Shown here one piece after another: positions 55,234 to 63,515 of a stretch of 64,000 nt of DNA. A program made the position numbers and the translations under genes. The notes below the pieces were generated by a model. It did not search any database and was not told the origin of the DNA. It worked only from the letters and a program-made list of their open reading frames with translations. The stretch lies in NCBI GenBank assembly GCA_963806495.1, contig CAWDYA010000007.1, forward strand, positions 392,095-456,094, written 5' to 3'. The number at the start of each line of letters is the position of its first letter. The first letter of the stretch is position 1. The stretch comes from CAWDYA01 sp963806495 (GTDB taxonomy: Bacteria > Acidobacteriota > Polarisedimenticolia > JACPZX01 > DASXTC01).

Positions 55234-56047
55234 AAGACTCCTGATTGCCGTGCTGGCCCTCGGCGTCGCGCTGATGGCGGGGGCCCGCCCCGCGACTGCG
55301 GCCACGAACGGGAGCATCACCATCCAGTGGGATGCCAACACGACCGATCCCGATCTGGCCAGCTATCGCGTCTATCTCTCGACCGATTCGAGCATATTCA
55401 CGTTGACGCCGGCGCAGGCGATGTCGCAGGCGACCACGCGGCTCGTCACGAAGTCCACGCTGGAGACGACCTTCACATCGCTGGACACCTCGAAGACCTA
55501 CTACGCGGCGGTCACCGCCATCGACACCAGCTCCAACGAGAGCGGTTTCTCCAACGTCGCCTCGGGGCAGCCCTTCGTGGCGCCCACGCTCACGTCACTC
55601 TCGCCGACGTCGGCCAAGCAGGGTACCGGCAATCTCTCGATCACCCTGACCGGATCGAATTTCCAGGCTACCTCGACCGTCGACTTCGGGCCGGGCATCA
55701 CCGTCACATCGCTCGATACGTCCCAGGTGCCGACTCGCCTCGTCGCCCATGTCGACGTCTCCGCGCTGGCGGAGGTGAGCGCCCGCAACGTGTCGGTGAT
55801 CAACGCGGGCAACGCCACGTCGACGAAGAGCAACGGATTCACCGTGCTGCTCGACGTCTCCCGGGTGGATATCAACGCGTCGAACCGGATCGACGGCGGA
55901 GATATGGTGCAGGTGGCGGCAGGATTCGCCTCCCAGACAAACGACCCGAACTACTCGGTGTTGATCGATCTGAATGTCGATGGAGTGGTCGACGGAACGG
56001 ACGTCGCGCTCCTGATCACGTATTTCGGGTCCGTGGGGCCCTTCTAG
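55217..56047 (+). CDS. Secreted Fn3 / IPT-TIG / dockerin-like protein
   Basis: 276 residues. A signal peptide (LLIAVLALGVALMAGARPATA) is followed by a fibronectin-III-like domain (SITIQWDANTTDPDLASYRV), an IPT/TIG domain (PTLTSLSPTSAKQGTGNLSI) and a C-terminal pair of EF-hand-like loops: VDINASNRIDGGDMVQVAAG and IDLNVDGVVDGTDVALLITY. The second loop keeps the D-x-N-x-D-G-x-x-D-x-x-D calcium pattern of type I dockerins; the first has Ser in place of one Asp. AGGAGGA precedes the ATG, which lies within the end of the cohesin gene. The frame is intact. Confidence 0.75.
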   Translation: MSPYSRRLLIAVLALGVALMAGARPATAATNGSITIQWDANTTDPDLASYRVYLSTDSSIFTLTPAQAMSQATTRLVTKSTLETTFTSLDTSKTYYAAVTAIDTSSNESGFSNVASGQPFVAPTLTSLSPTSAKQGTGNLSITLTGSNFQATSTVDFGPGITVTSLDTSQVPTRLVAHVDVSALAEVSARNVSVINAGNATSTKSNGFTVLLDVSRVDINASNRIDGGDMVQVAAGFASQTNDPNYSVLIDLNVDGVVDGTDVALLITYFGSVGPF

Positions 56048-56091
56048 GGGGATGGAGAGGGAGATGCGGCGGGTGGTGGAGGCCTGAACTG

Positions 56092-56685
56092 ATGATCGCG
56101 TTGATGCTGGTGGCCCTCGTGGCCTGTGGCGGCGGCGGTGACAGCGGGGGCAAGGACCCGGTCAAGTCGAGCGTGAGCTCCAACTTCGTGGCCGACTCCT
56201 CGCCGGTCTGCGCCGGCAGCCCGGACGGTCTGTCCCTGCGCAAGGTGAGCGCTCTGGGCTCCTCGCTCGACGTCGGCATCCAGGTGACCGACTGCGACGG
56301 CTCGCTCGGAATCTACGGCGTCAACTTCGAGATTTCGTTCGACACGGCCGTCGTCGAGTGCGCCAGCTCGAACCCCTGCTCCGCGGGGACGGTCCTCGGC
56401 TCGCCGCTGCTGACCTCACAGCCGCAGTGCACCTGTAACAACAGCACGGGGCGGATCCTCGGCACCTTCAGCAAGAAGGCGCCGGGAACCAACGACACGG
56501 TCGGCAACGGGGGCAACGAGGACATCGTCGAGCTGTCGCTCAAGGTGAAGTCGGCTGGACTCGGGCGCATGGATTTCGTGTCCACCGACAACATCAACGG
56601 CACGGCCCTCGTGACGTTGTCGGGCGGCGTCCCCGTGGCGATCACCGGGATGACCTACATCGGCGGCTCGGCGGTCGGCCAGTAA
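56092..56685 (+). CDS. Lipoprotein with cohesin-like domain
   Basis: 197 residues. The N-terminus IALMLVALVACGGGGDSGG has a lipobox (LVAC), so Cys12 should be lipidated and the protein membrane-anchored. The body follows the cohesin strand pattern: SLDVGIQVTDCDGSLGIYGV, VNFEISFDTAVVECASSN, EDIVELSLKVKSAGLGRMDF. It contains six or more cysteines in its first half, unusual for cohesins and pointing to disulfides. GGAGG lies nine bases before the ATG. With the dockerin-like gene just upstream it could be its surface anchor. Confidence 0.65.
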   Translation: MIALMLVALVACGGGGDSGGKDPVKSSVSSNFVADSSPVCAGSPDGLSLRKVSALGSSLDVGIQVTDCDGSLGIYGVNFEISFDTAVVECASSNPCSAGTVLGSPLLTSQPQCTCNNSTGRILGTFSKKAPGTNDTVGNGGNEDIVELSLKVKSAGLGRMDFVSTDNINGTALVTLSGGVPVAITGMTYIGGSAVGQ

Positions 56686-56691
56686 CGGCTG

Positions 56692-56721
56692 TTGACAGGC
56701 TCGCCGCGCTGCGGCTAGCGT
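56692..56721 (+). promoter_or_regulatory. Possible promoter giving a leaderless deacetylase transcript
   Basis: TTGACA (56692-56697) and TAGCGT (56716-56721) with an 18-base spacer. The predicted start point falls at or next to the ATG at 56728. The -10 box is poor. Confidence 0.3.
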
Positions 56722-56727
56722 GAGCCC

Positions 56728-57684
56728 ATGATCCGCGAAAACGTGCTCCGCTGCCTGGCGCTGACTTTTTCGAGGAGCGGGCTGGCCGGCGGGCTGGATC
56801 GGCTCAACGGACGTGCCGGCGGCCTCGTCCTCGCCTACCACGACATCACCTCAGAGACCCTCGCCCGGCAGATCACCGTCGTCGCCGAAAGGTACCGGAT
56901 CGTCAGGCTCGGCGAGATGGCTGAGCGTCTGAGGTCGGGGCGGTCGACGGCAGGCCTGGCCGCCATCACGTTCGACGACGGACTCTCCGACGCGATGGAG
57001 GCGGCCGCCGATCTTGCGGCGCGTGCCGGCTGGCCGATGACCTTCTACATCCCCACCCGGTATGTCGACACCGGAGAGCCGTACTGGTTCTCCGAGCTCA
57101 CTCCACTGATCATCGGCGCGAAGCCGGACCGGCTCCGGCTCGGCACCCGGGAATACCGGCTCACCGGCAGGGGCGAACGGCTGCGGGCGCGCGACCAGGT
57201 CGGCGAGCTGTTCCGCAGGCTCGACTCGTTCGAGAAGGTCGACGGGCTGATCCGCGAGGTCCGGCTCGCCCTGACCGGCTCGGAGGACCGGCCTTCCGAC
57301 CTGCCCCTTCCCGCGCCTCCGACCTGGCCCCGGCTGCGCGAGCTCGCATCCAGGGATGAACTGTCGTTCGAGGCTCACTCCGTGCATCATCTGCCGATGT
57401 CGAGGCTCGACGACGACGCGGTGCGCTGCGAGATGAAGGCGAGTCGCGCGCGGATCGAGGAGATGACAGGGCGGCGCGTGGAACATTTCTGTTTTCCGTT
57501 CGGCGAGGCGCCTCAAATCGGGACACGCGCCCCCGACCTGGCACGGGAGCTGTTCCGGTCCTCGGTGACCATGGTGCGGGGCCGATGGACGGCTGACGCA
57601 CACGCGGGGTTTCTCCCGAGAGTACCCTTGTACGAGAAGGACTCCGAGGACGTGGTCGCCCTGAAGGTGGGCCTCGCTCGGTGA
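56728..57684 (+). CDS. Polysaccharide deacetylase (NodB domain)
   Basis: 318 residues. NodB motif 1 is LAAITFDDGLSDAMEAA with the catalytic and metal-binding Asp pair; motif 2 is FEAHSVHHLPMSRLD (His-x3-His); a later ERVEHFCFPFGEA-like segment (HFCFPFGEAPQ) is motif 3. No signal peptide is evident, so it may act on cytoplasmic or inner-leaflet lipid-linked sugar. Such enzymes remove acetyl groups from polysaccharide HexNAc. It begins a four-gene stretch with the GNAT gene five bases downstream. Confidence 0.85.
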   Translation: MIRENVLRCLALTFSRSGLAGGLDRLNGRAGGLVLAYHDITSETLARQITVVAERYRIVRLGEMAERLRSGRSTAGLAAITFDDGLSDAMEAAADLAARAGWPMTFYIPTRYVDTGEPYWFSELTPLIIGAKPDRLRLGTREYRLTGRGERLRARDQVGELFRRLDSFEKVDGLIREVRLALTGSEDRPSDLPLPAPPTWPRLRELASRDELSFEAHSVHHLPMSRLDDDAVRCEMKASRARIEEMTGRRVEHFCFPFGEAPQIGTRAPDLARELFRSSVTMVRGRWTADAHAGFLPRVPLYEKDSEDVVALKVGLAR

Positions 57685-57688
57685 GCCG

Positions 57689-58723
57689 ATGGAAATAGTC
57701 CAGTACGAGCCATCCATGCGGGAGGCGGTCCTCTCGTTCGCGGCCGAGTATGGGCTGGTCTGGGGAACCGATCGCGAACTGTTCCTCTGGAAATACGAGC
57801 GCCGGCTCCCGGATTGCTGCCCGGCCGGGATCCCGCGGATGTGGGTCGTACGCAGCGGCGACGAGGTCGCCGGGATCTTCGGCAATCAGCCGCTGAGGTT
57901 TCTGTACCGGGAGCGGGAGTGGGCCGGTGGCGTCGCGGTGGACGCGCACGTCCGCTCCGACCTGCGGGGCAAGGGGATCGGCAAGGGATTCCTGTCCCGG
58001 TTCGCCGACGCCTGCCCCCTGCGCCTGATGCTTCATTCCACCGAAGTGGCGCACAATCTCTACCTCAAGCTGGGGTACACGCCGATCCCGAACATGGAGG
58101 TAATGACCCGAATGCGGTTCTCGGCGAGTACCTCCCTGCGGACGGTGCGGTGGGCACTCGGGCGCGAGAAGGAGCAGGATCGTCCCCGGCCCCTTCCTCC
58201 GCTCGCACCGCGCATCGCGGCCTGCCTGGATGGCTGCCGCAGGGAGCCGGGGGAGGATCCGGCCGGGCTGAATCGCTTCATCACCGCGTGCCGGTCCCGG
58301 TACGAGTTCTCGGTGGTACGTGACTGGGATCTCCTCGTCTGGCGCTATCGCGAGCACCCGTACGGCGGCGGCGAGCTGTTCTCGGTGCGGAGCGGAGGAG
58401 GGCAGTTGGGCGCGCTGTTCGGTCTGGCATGGAAGCGGATGCACGGGATGGACGCGCTCGTTCTCGCGGACCTGTACACCACGCGTGGCGACGCCGGTAC
58501 CGCGGCGGCAGTGGTGGCGGCGCTGCCCGCCATGGCGCGAGTGGCGGGGGCCGACCTGATCTCCTTCGCGGGCATGCCCGCAGACCTCAGGAGCCTCGTG
58601 GCCCGGTACCCCCGTCGACGCACGCGGCTCTGCTCTGTGTGGCTGCCGCGCCAGGCTCTCGAGCCGTCCCCGCATTTCGATGCCTGGTATGTCACCGGGG
58701 GCGACAGCGACTACATCGGATGA
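57689..58723 (+). CDS. GNAT-family acyltransferase
   Basis: 344 residues. An N-terminal GNAT domain has the acyl-CoA loop VRSDLRGKGIGKGFLSRF and a closing strand LMLHSTEVAHNLYLKLGY; a second, more diverged half (RDWDLLVWRYREHPYGGGEL) may be another acyltransferase-like domain, as in FemAB-like enzymes. Together with the deacetylase just before it, it may replace acetyl with another acyl group on a sugar amine. That pairing is inferred from position only. Confidence 0.75.
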   Translation: MEIVQYEPSMREAVLSFAAEYGLVWGTDRELFLWKYERRLPDCCPAGIPRMWVVRSGDEVAGIFGNQPLRFLYREREWAGGVAVDAHVRSDLRGKGIGKGFLSRFADACPLRLMLHSTEVAHNLYLKLGYTPIPNMEVMTRMRFSASTSLRTVRWALGREKEQDRPRPLPPLAPRIAACLDGCRREPGEDPAGLNRFITACRSRYEFSVVRDWDLLVWRYREHPYGGGELFSVRSGGGQLGALFGLAWKRMHGMDALVLADLYTTRGDAGTAAAVVAALPAMARVAGADLISFAGMPADLRSLVARYPRRRTRLCSVWLPRQALEPSPHFDAWYVTGGDSDYIG

Positions 58724-58735
58724 GCGAGCCGGAGC

Positions 58736-59764
58736 CTAGCGCGTCAGCGCGGTCGGGCCTTCCGCATGCGCATCGCCCGTACCTCCTAGAGCCGAACGTC
58801 CGATGGCGGCGAGCATGCCCACTCCGTACGACAGATGCAGGGTGGCCAGTGCCAGCACCGTCCTTCCCCAGGGGGAGCCCCTGCGGAGCTTCTGGCGCAT
58901 CGCCTCGATCCCGAGGGCCGCGAGCCATGCCAGGATGAGCGTCACCCCGGCGATGCGGGCCCAGGCGAGCAGCGGGGACAGGACGAGCAGCACCGCCATC
59001 GTGAGCACGAAGACGGGCGGCGCGATGTGGCGCACCGAGGCCGGCCGGCCATGCTTGCGCAGCACCCGCCATTTCCAGTAGCCATACTGGTAATACTGCC
59101 GCCACAGCTTGCGGATCGAGTCCCGGACCACGTACCGGATGCGAAGGGACGGAACCAGCCGTATCTTCCCCCCGGAACGCGTGAGCCTGAGGTTGAACTC
59201 GTCGTCCTGGTTGCGGACGAACCGTTCGTCGAACAACCCGATCCGCTCGTGCACCTCCCGCCGGTACACCCCGTACTGCAGCGTGTCGACCAGCATCTCG
59301 CCGCCTGCACCGCCGGTCCTGAACCGGGCGCCGCCGACGCCGACGGGGCTCGAGGTGGCCGCGGCGATCGCCTCGCCGACCGGAGTGCGTCCCTCCTGGA
59401 TCATGACGCCTCCGACACAATCGTCATCACCCGCCTCCAGCCGTGCGAGGCAGCCCTCGAAGTAGCCGGGCTCCACGAGGCAATGCCCGTCGACCCGCCC
59501 GAGATACGGTCCCGAGGCGGCCTCGATACCGAGGTTCATCGCCTGGGGGACGAACCGGGAAGGGTTCGGGATGAGCCGCACGCGGGGGTCCGCGGCCGCG
59601 ATGCTGTCGACAATCTCGGCCGTCCCATCATCACTCATGCCATCCATGACGAGGACCTCGATGCCACCTCGGGGAGCATCCGCCAGGATCGACTCGAGGC
59701 AGGGGCGGATGAACCGGGCCTCGTTGCGCACCGGAACGATGATGGACAAACGGACCGCCGTCAC
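58736..59764 (-). CDS. GT2-type membrane glycosyltransferase (ExoA-like)
   Basis: 342 residues from the GTG at 59762-59764. The N-terminal GT-A domain reads RLSIIVPVRNEARFIRPCLE, with MDGMSDDGTAEIVD and the DxD-like GRVDGHCLVEP; NQDDEFNLRLTRSGGKIRL supplies the ED-type acceptor site. Two C-terminal membrane helices (VFVLTMAVLLVLSPLLAWAR, GVTLILAWLAALGIEAM) anchor it. Resembles succinoglycan ExoA, adding a beta-linked sugar to a lipid-linked chain. It is on the opposite strand from the block before it. Confidence 0.83.
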   Translation of the reverse strand: MTAVRLSIIVPVRNEARFIRPCLESILADAPRGGIEVLVMDGMSDDGTAEIVDSIAAADPRVRLIPNPSRFVPQAMNLGIEAASGPYLGRVDGHCLVEPGYFEGCLARLEAGDDDCVGGVMIQEGRTPVGEAIAAATSSPVGVGGARFRTGGAGGEMLVDTLQYGVYRREVHERIGLFDERFVRNQDDEFNLRLTRSGGKIRLVPSLRIRYVVRDSIRKLWRQYYQYGYWKWRVLRKHGRPASVRHIAPPVFVLTMAVLLVLSPLLAWARIAGVTLILAWLAALGIEAMRQKLRRGSPWGRTVLALATLHLSYGVGMLAAIGRSALGGTGDAHAEGPTALTR

Positions 59765-60048
59765 GGGAGGGGATTCTCCACAGGAGAGCGAAACGTCACT
59801 TTCGTCTTCCACGCGGCAAGCGCCCGGACCACGCGGGCAGACGGGGATTGAACCACAACCGCCCGGCCTGTTCAAACAGGCCTACCGGACCGTCCGGGTC
59901 ATGATTCCGAACATCCGCCCTGATCCGGCCGGGACGATCGTTCGAGAGTGTTCTTTTTGTTTCTTTTCTTCCTGGAATGCAACAGCAATGTGACATCCGT
60001 AACTGGGAGTCCGATCCGCGGAATCTCCCGTCATACGTTGGATTTAAC
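59765..60048. other. Divergent spacer with a small palindrome
   Basis: No supported gene. GGCCTGT (59865-59871) and ACAGGCC (59876-59882) form a seven-pair hairpin with a four-base loop; no T-run follows on either strand. Confidence 0.35.
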
Positions 60049-60077
60049 TTGACCGGTCATCGGGGTTGGAGTATAAG
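60049..60077 (+). promoter_or_regulatory. Sigma70-type promoter of the secreted-protein/peptide operon
   Basis: TTGACC (60049-60054) and TATAAG (60072-60077) with a 17-base spacer. The leader of about 175 bases contains a perfect CGTGTC/GACACG hairpin at 60177-60194 before the start at 60260. Confidence 0.6.
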
Positions 60078-60259
60078 ATCATGCAACTGGCCCACGTACA
60101 TCACGGGGACCACGCCACTGGCCCCCGATGGAGACTTCAGAACCTGTTCGCCAGCGCCACGTCGAATCAGCGCGGGCGTGTCTCCCTGGACACGTCTCAC
60201 GCTATGCATCGCACGTAAATTGTTCTGGCCGGTCAGCCGGCGAGGGTCGAGGGGGCCCA

Positions 60260-61633
60260 ATGACACGCAAACAGATCGCATACGGGTTGGTTGGAGCGTT
60301 TCTCATCATCGGCGCGGCCGGAATGTCCTGGGCGGATCAGACGTGCGTTGTGCCAAGCTCGAGCTGCGGCACAGGGGACGTCACGACCAGCCAGGTGCAG
60401 ATTGGCGGCGTCGGCTCGATCAGCAGCAACAACACGAGCCCGGCAACCTGTGACGGCGGGACGCCCGGAAACCAGATCGCCGCCCTGTACCAGTTCACAT
60501 TCACGCGGAGCACGGGTGATCTCAAGGTGGTCATCACCAACAACACGTCGTCTCCGTACACCGGCAGCCTGACCGGGTTCGGCTTCAACGTCACTTCCGA
60601 TGTGACGAGCCTCACGCTGGTGTCGGACAGTGATCCGAACGCCACCTGGAGCGGCGCCTTCGACCAGGACCGCAATGACAGTCTGATCGACATCCCGACC
60701 GGCTCGAACATGAAGAACATCAAGTGCGACGGGTTCGGCCGATTCTTCGCTTTCAGCGGCAACAAGGGCGTGGACACCGGCTTCGGCGGAGGCGCGCCGA
60801 ACTCCGGCATCGCACCCGGCCAGTCCGTCGAGTTCCATTTCACGGTCGGGGGCACTCTCGCGAACATCACCGCCTGTTCTTTCACGTCGGTGGCGAGCAT
60901 CATCCCCCCGGGTGACAAGACGTCGATCGCCGTGGGTCGCTTCCAGGCCTGCGCGGGCGGCGGCTCGGCCTGGGCCGGACCCTGTCTCCCGACCGACCTC
61001 CTCGTGGATCTGATCAGCGACCTCGAGGTGACGGACGTCGACGACGGCGTTGTCAGGCTGCGCTGGGAGACGGCCTCCGAGGTCGACAACGCCGGCTTTG
61101 CCGTCCTGGAACAGGGCGCCCGCAACGGCCAGTATCGTCGGCTGAACCAGTCGCTGATCCCGGCTCAGGGCAGCCCCACGAGCGGCGCGGTGTACACCTA
61201 CGATCACACCAGCGCGGTCAACGGCAAGAAGATCAAGCTGCGCCTGGAGGACTGGGATTTCGACGGTCAGAACACGATGCATCATTTCGTGACCGTGGTC
61301 CCGAACCCGAAGCACCCGGCGATCAAGCTCAACTCCCCGGCGTATGACGGTACCGTCAGCAGCCGGGGCCGGATCAAGCTCGACTGGAGCTCCATGGTGG
61401 CCACGTCGAGGCGGGTGCTGGAGATCTCGTCCGATCCGACGTTCCCCGAAGGCGGCACCATGAGCATCAGCGTCGGCGCCACGACGTCACGCTCGCTGTC
61501 CCGCAAGGAAGCGAGGGATGTGAGCGACATGGCGGCCCTGGGCGACGGCGGCGTGTACTGGAGGGTGGTCGGCCGGGATGCCAACCGCCGCGAGGTCCAC
61601 AGCGACGTATACGTCCTGAACGTCACGGACTGA
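60260..61633 (+). CDS. Large secreted protein of unknown family
   Basis: 457 residues. A signal peptide (IAYGLVGAFLIIGAAGMSWA) is followed by a beta-rich N-terminal domain with paired cysteines (QTCVVPSSSCGTGDV) and a stretch FGFNVTSDVTSLTLVSDSDP like bacterial cohesin-type or PEP-CTERM-neighbour sandwiches; a fibronectin-III-like middle follows (VVRLRWETASEVDNAGFAVL) and a second such domain at the end (GRIKLDWSSMVATSRRVLEI). No PEP-CTERM or other sorting tail. It is 22 bases upstream of the PqqD-like gene on the same strand, so it may be co-expressed with the peptide system. Family not recognised. Confidence 0.65.
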   Translation: MTRKQIAYGLVGAFLIIGAAGMSWADQTCVVPSSSCGTGDVTTSQVQIGGVGSISSNNTSPATCDGGTPGNQIAALYQFTFTRSTGDLKVVITNNTSSPYTGSLTGFGFNVTSDVTSLTLVSDSDPNATWSGAFDQDRNDSLIDIPTGSNMKNIKCDGFGRFFAFSGNKGVDTGFGGGAPNSGIAPGQSVEFHFTVGGTLANITACSFTSVASIIPPGDKTSIAVGRFQACAGGGSAWAGPCLPTDLLVDLISDLEVTDVDDGVVRLRWETASEVDNAGFAVLEQGARNGQYRRLNQSLIPAQGSPTSGAVYTYDHTSAVNGKKIKLRLEDWDFDGQNTMHHFVTVVPNPKHPAIKLNSPAYDGTVSSRGRIKLDWSSMVATSRRVLEISSDPTFPEGGTMSISVGATTSRSLSRKEARDVSDMAALGDGGVYWRVVGRDANRREVHSDVYVLNVTD

Positions 61634-61655
61634 AGGTCCGGGAGATTGAGACGCG

Positions 61656-62006
61656 ATGGCCATGGCGGCTGTTGAAATCCCGAGGGCGCGAAAGGATCTC
61701 GTCCTCCAGGAAGTGGGGAAGGAAGGCCTTCTCTACGACCGGGACGGTGAGTTGATCCACATCCTCAACGTCACCGCGCTGCAGATCTGGAAGGCGTGTG
61801 ACGGGGAGCGTGGCCTCTCGGGATTCGAGTCAATCATCAGGGAGCGGTTCACCGGTCTGGACGGACACGATGTCCGGGCCGATATCGAGTCGCTCCTGGC
61901 GCAGTTCGAGGAGCGGGGGCTCCTGGAAAATGGTAGCGGAACGCAGCCCCGGCAGGCAGGATCACAGCGGAGGGCCGACGAGGCCCCTCAGAGGGATGAA
62001 GCATGA
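61656..62006 (+). CDS. PqqD-family peptide chaperone (RRE domain)
   Basis: 116 residues. PqqD-like winged-helix fold: LLYDRDGELIHILNVTALQI, then WKACDGERGLSGFESIIRER and LAQFEERGLLENG, followed by a polar tail. PqqD and related RiPP recognition elements bind leader peptides of ribosomally made natural products; relatives of this kind accompany HprK-related kinases in exopolysaccharide loci. The stop codon overlaps the ATG of a 43-residue peptide gene by four bases, and an HprK-related kinase gene follows. Start ATG 61656, or 61662 six bases later. Confidence 0.82.
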   Translation: MAMAAVEIPRARKDLVLQEVGKEGLLYDRDGELIHILNVTALQIWKACDGERGLSGFESIIRERFTGLDGHDVRADIESLLAQFEERGLLENGSGTQPRQAGSQRRADEAPQRDEA

Positions 62007-62134
62007 ATATCAAGAATCTTGATGCTCCCGTGCCCTACGTCAAACCGTGTGTCGAGACCCTGAGCGATCAGGACATTCTCGAAGAGATCGGTCCGGCGCA
62101 GGCGTACAGCGGGGCGTTGCCCTTCAGCTTCTGA
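62003..62134 (+). CDS. RiPP-precursor-like peptide, 43 aa
   Basis: A 43-residue peptide not matching any family I can name. The first half, MNIKNLDAPVPYVKPCVETL, has a Y-x-x-P-x-V pattern like the leader motif (Y-x-x-P-x-L) bound by the PqqD-like proteins of lasso-peptide systems. The second half reads SDQDILEEIGPAQAY then SGALPFSF. There is one cysteine (Cys16), and hydroxyl residues at the C-terminus (Ser36, Ser42). GAGGG lies eight bases before the ATG, which overlaps the PqqD stop codon. An intrinsic terminator follows the gene, as is usual for precursor peptides needing more transcript than their enzymes. Confidence 0.65.
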   Translation: MNIKNLDAPVPYVKPCVETLSDQDILEEIGPAQAYSGALPFSF

Positions 62135-62212
62135 CCGACTGCCGCTTCAGCGGCGACGGCGAGCAGGGGAACGTCTCACAGGGCAGTAACGAATAGAAGG
62201 CGACAAGCTCGA

Positions 62213-62263
62213 GGGAATGAAGCTACGACGGAATAGACTCCGTCACCGCTTCATTCCCTTTTT
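62213..62263 (+). terminator. Strong intrinsic terminator after the peptide gene
   Basis: GGGAATGAAGC (62213-62223) pairs perfectly with GCTTCATTCCC (62248-62258); an inner GACGGA/TCCGTC pair extends the stem. Five T residues follow directly and four more after three bases. It lies between the peptide gene and the kinase gene. Confidence 0.85.
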
Positions 62264-62307
62264 GACTTTTCTGGGCGTTTCATCACAAGACAAGGCCGAA
62301 TCCAGGC

Positions 62308-63515
62308 ATGATGGCGACAAATCCCCGCAACGGAACCGACGTCGAACGAAAACGGCGGCTGGCCGGCCTCCCGAGGGAGGATCACTATCATCTCCTCGGG
62401 GTCGACTTCTCGCTGCGCACCGACAGCGACCAGGTGCGGGATTTCTTCCGTGCCGCCTACAGCCGGTTCCGGGTGGGGCGCGCGGGATCGGAAAAGGGGA
62501 CTCTGGCGCTCGTGGCGGTGATCGGCTCGCGGGCGGGCGGGCCTTATGCCGCGGCGGGCGAGGCCGTCATCGATCTGGCGGGCCGACCGATGCCTGAGAA
62601 CCGGGCCTTCCTGTTCCTGCTCAACGCCCTGATGGATCGTATCGGTGGATTCGTGATCCTGCATGCGGCGGCCGTCTCGGTCGACGGCAGAGGGATCCTC
62701 CTTGCCGGTCCGCCCACCGCGGGCAAGTCGACTCTCGTCACCGAACTGACCCGGCGTGACGTTGCCTTCCTCAGCGACGACGTGGCGCCCCTGGACCGGA
62801 AGACGGGCCTCCTTCATGCCTTCCCCCGGGCGGTCGGGATCCGGCGAGACACGGCAGCGTCTCCCTGGTTCGACCCGGAGCGCCTGCCGAAGAAGGCCAT
62901 CCACGCTCTGCCTCACAAATGGCTGGTCAATCCGGAGGCTCTCGGCGTGAGGCTCGCCGGGCCGGCCGACGCGCCCTGCCCTGTGGACCTCGTGGTGTTC
63001 CTGGATCCGGATCCGGCGGACGCGGGTCGGGGGCGTCTTCTCGAATCGCCCTCGTGGAGCAGGATCCCGAGCTCCTCGATAGACTTCGCGCCGTCCCCGG
63101 GGTGGAAGACGTGAGACTGGCGTACGAGAGGCCCTTCCCCGTGTTCACATTCACCGCGCGGCGCGATGCGCACCCGATGCGCGCGCTGTCCGAGTTCTGC
63201 CGTGCGAACCGCGACATCGTCCTCTATCTTGACGAGGGACGCACCACCCGCACGACCCGGCCGGAGATCCCCGAGCTCTCCGAGGCGCGGTGGTCGTCGC
63301 TCCTGATGGATCTGGCCCGTGATCTGCTGAACCGATCGGAAACGGGTGCCTTGATGGCCTCCTGCGGAGGTCTCCCTGCTCTGGTGTCCGAGCTTGGAAC
63401 GTTGCTGCAGGGCGCGCGCGGCTACCGCATGCGTCCGGGCAGCCCTGCGAAAACCGCCGACCTGATCCTCGACCTGGCCAGGGAGAGGGGGCGAGTGGGG
63501 ATGAGAGGACAATGA
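62308..63515 (+). CDS. HprK-related serine kinase (one frame break)
   Basis: About 400 residues; the frame changes near 63040 after PADAGRGRLLESPS. The P-loop is LLAGPPTAGKSTLV at residues 134-142 in the middle of the protein, preceded by GGFVILHAAAVSVDGRGI, the usual HprK lead-in; FLSDDVAPLDRKTGLLHAFP is the Walker-B/active-site Asp region. The front 110 residues and the last 160 (e.g. RLAYERPFPVFTFTARRD) are not HprK-like. HprK-related kinases with PqqD partners are known in exopolysaccharide loci, and kinases of this kind phosphorylate certain lasso peptides. The substrate may be the adjacent peptide. Weak ribosome site. Confidence 0.78.

Noticed and set aside
60078..60259. Cyclic-di-GMP or other known riboswitch in the leader
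   Set aside because: I could not find the conserved core of any riboswitch class I know; only a simple hairpin is visible.
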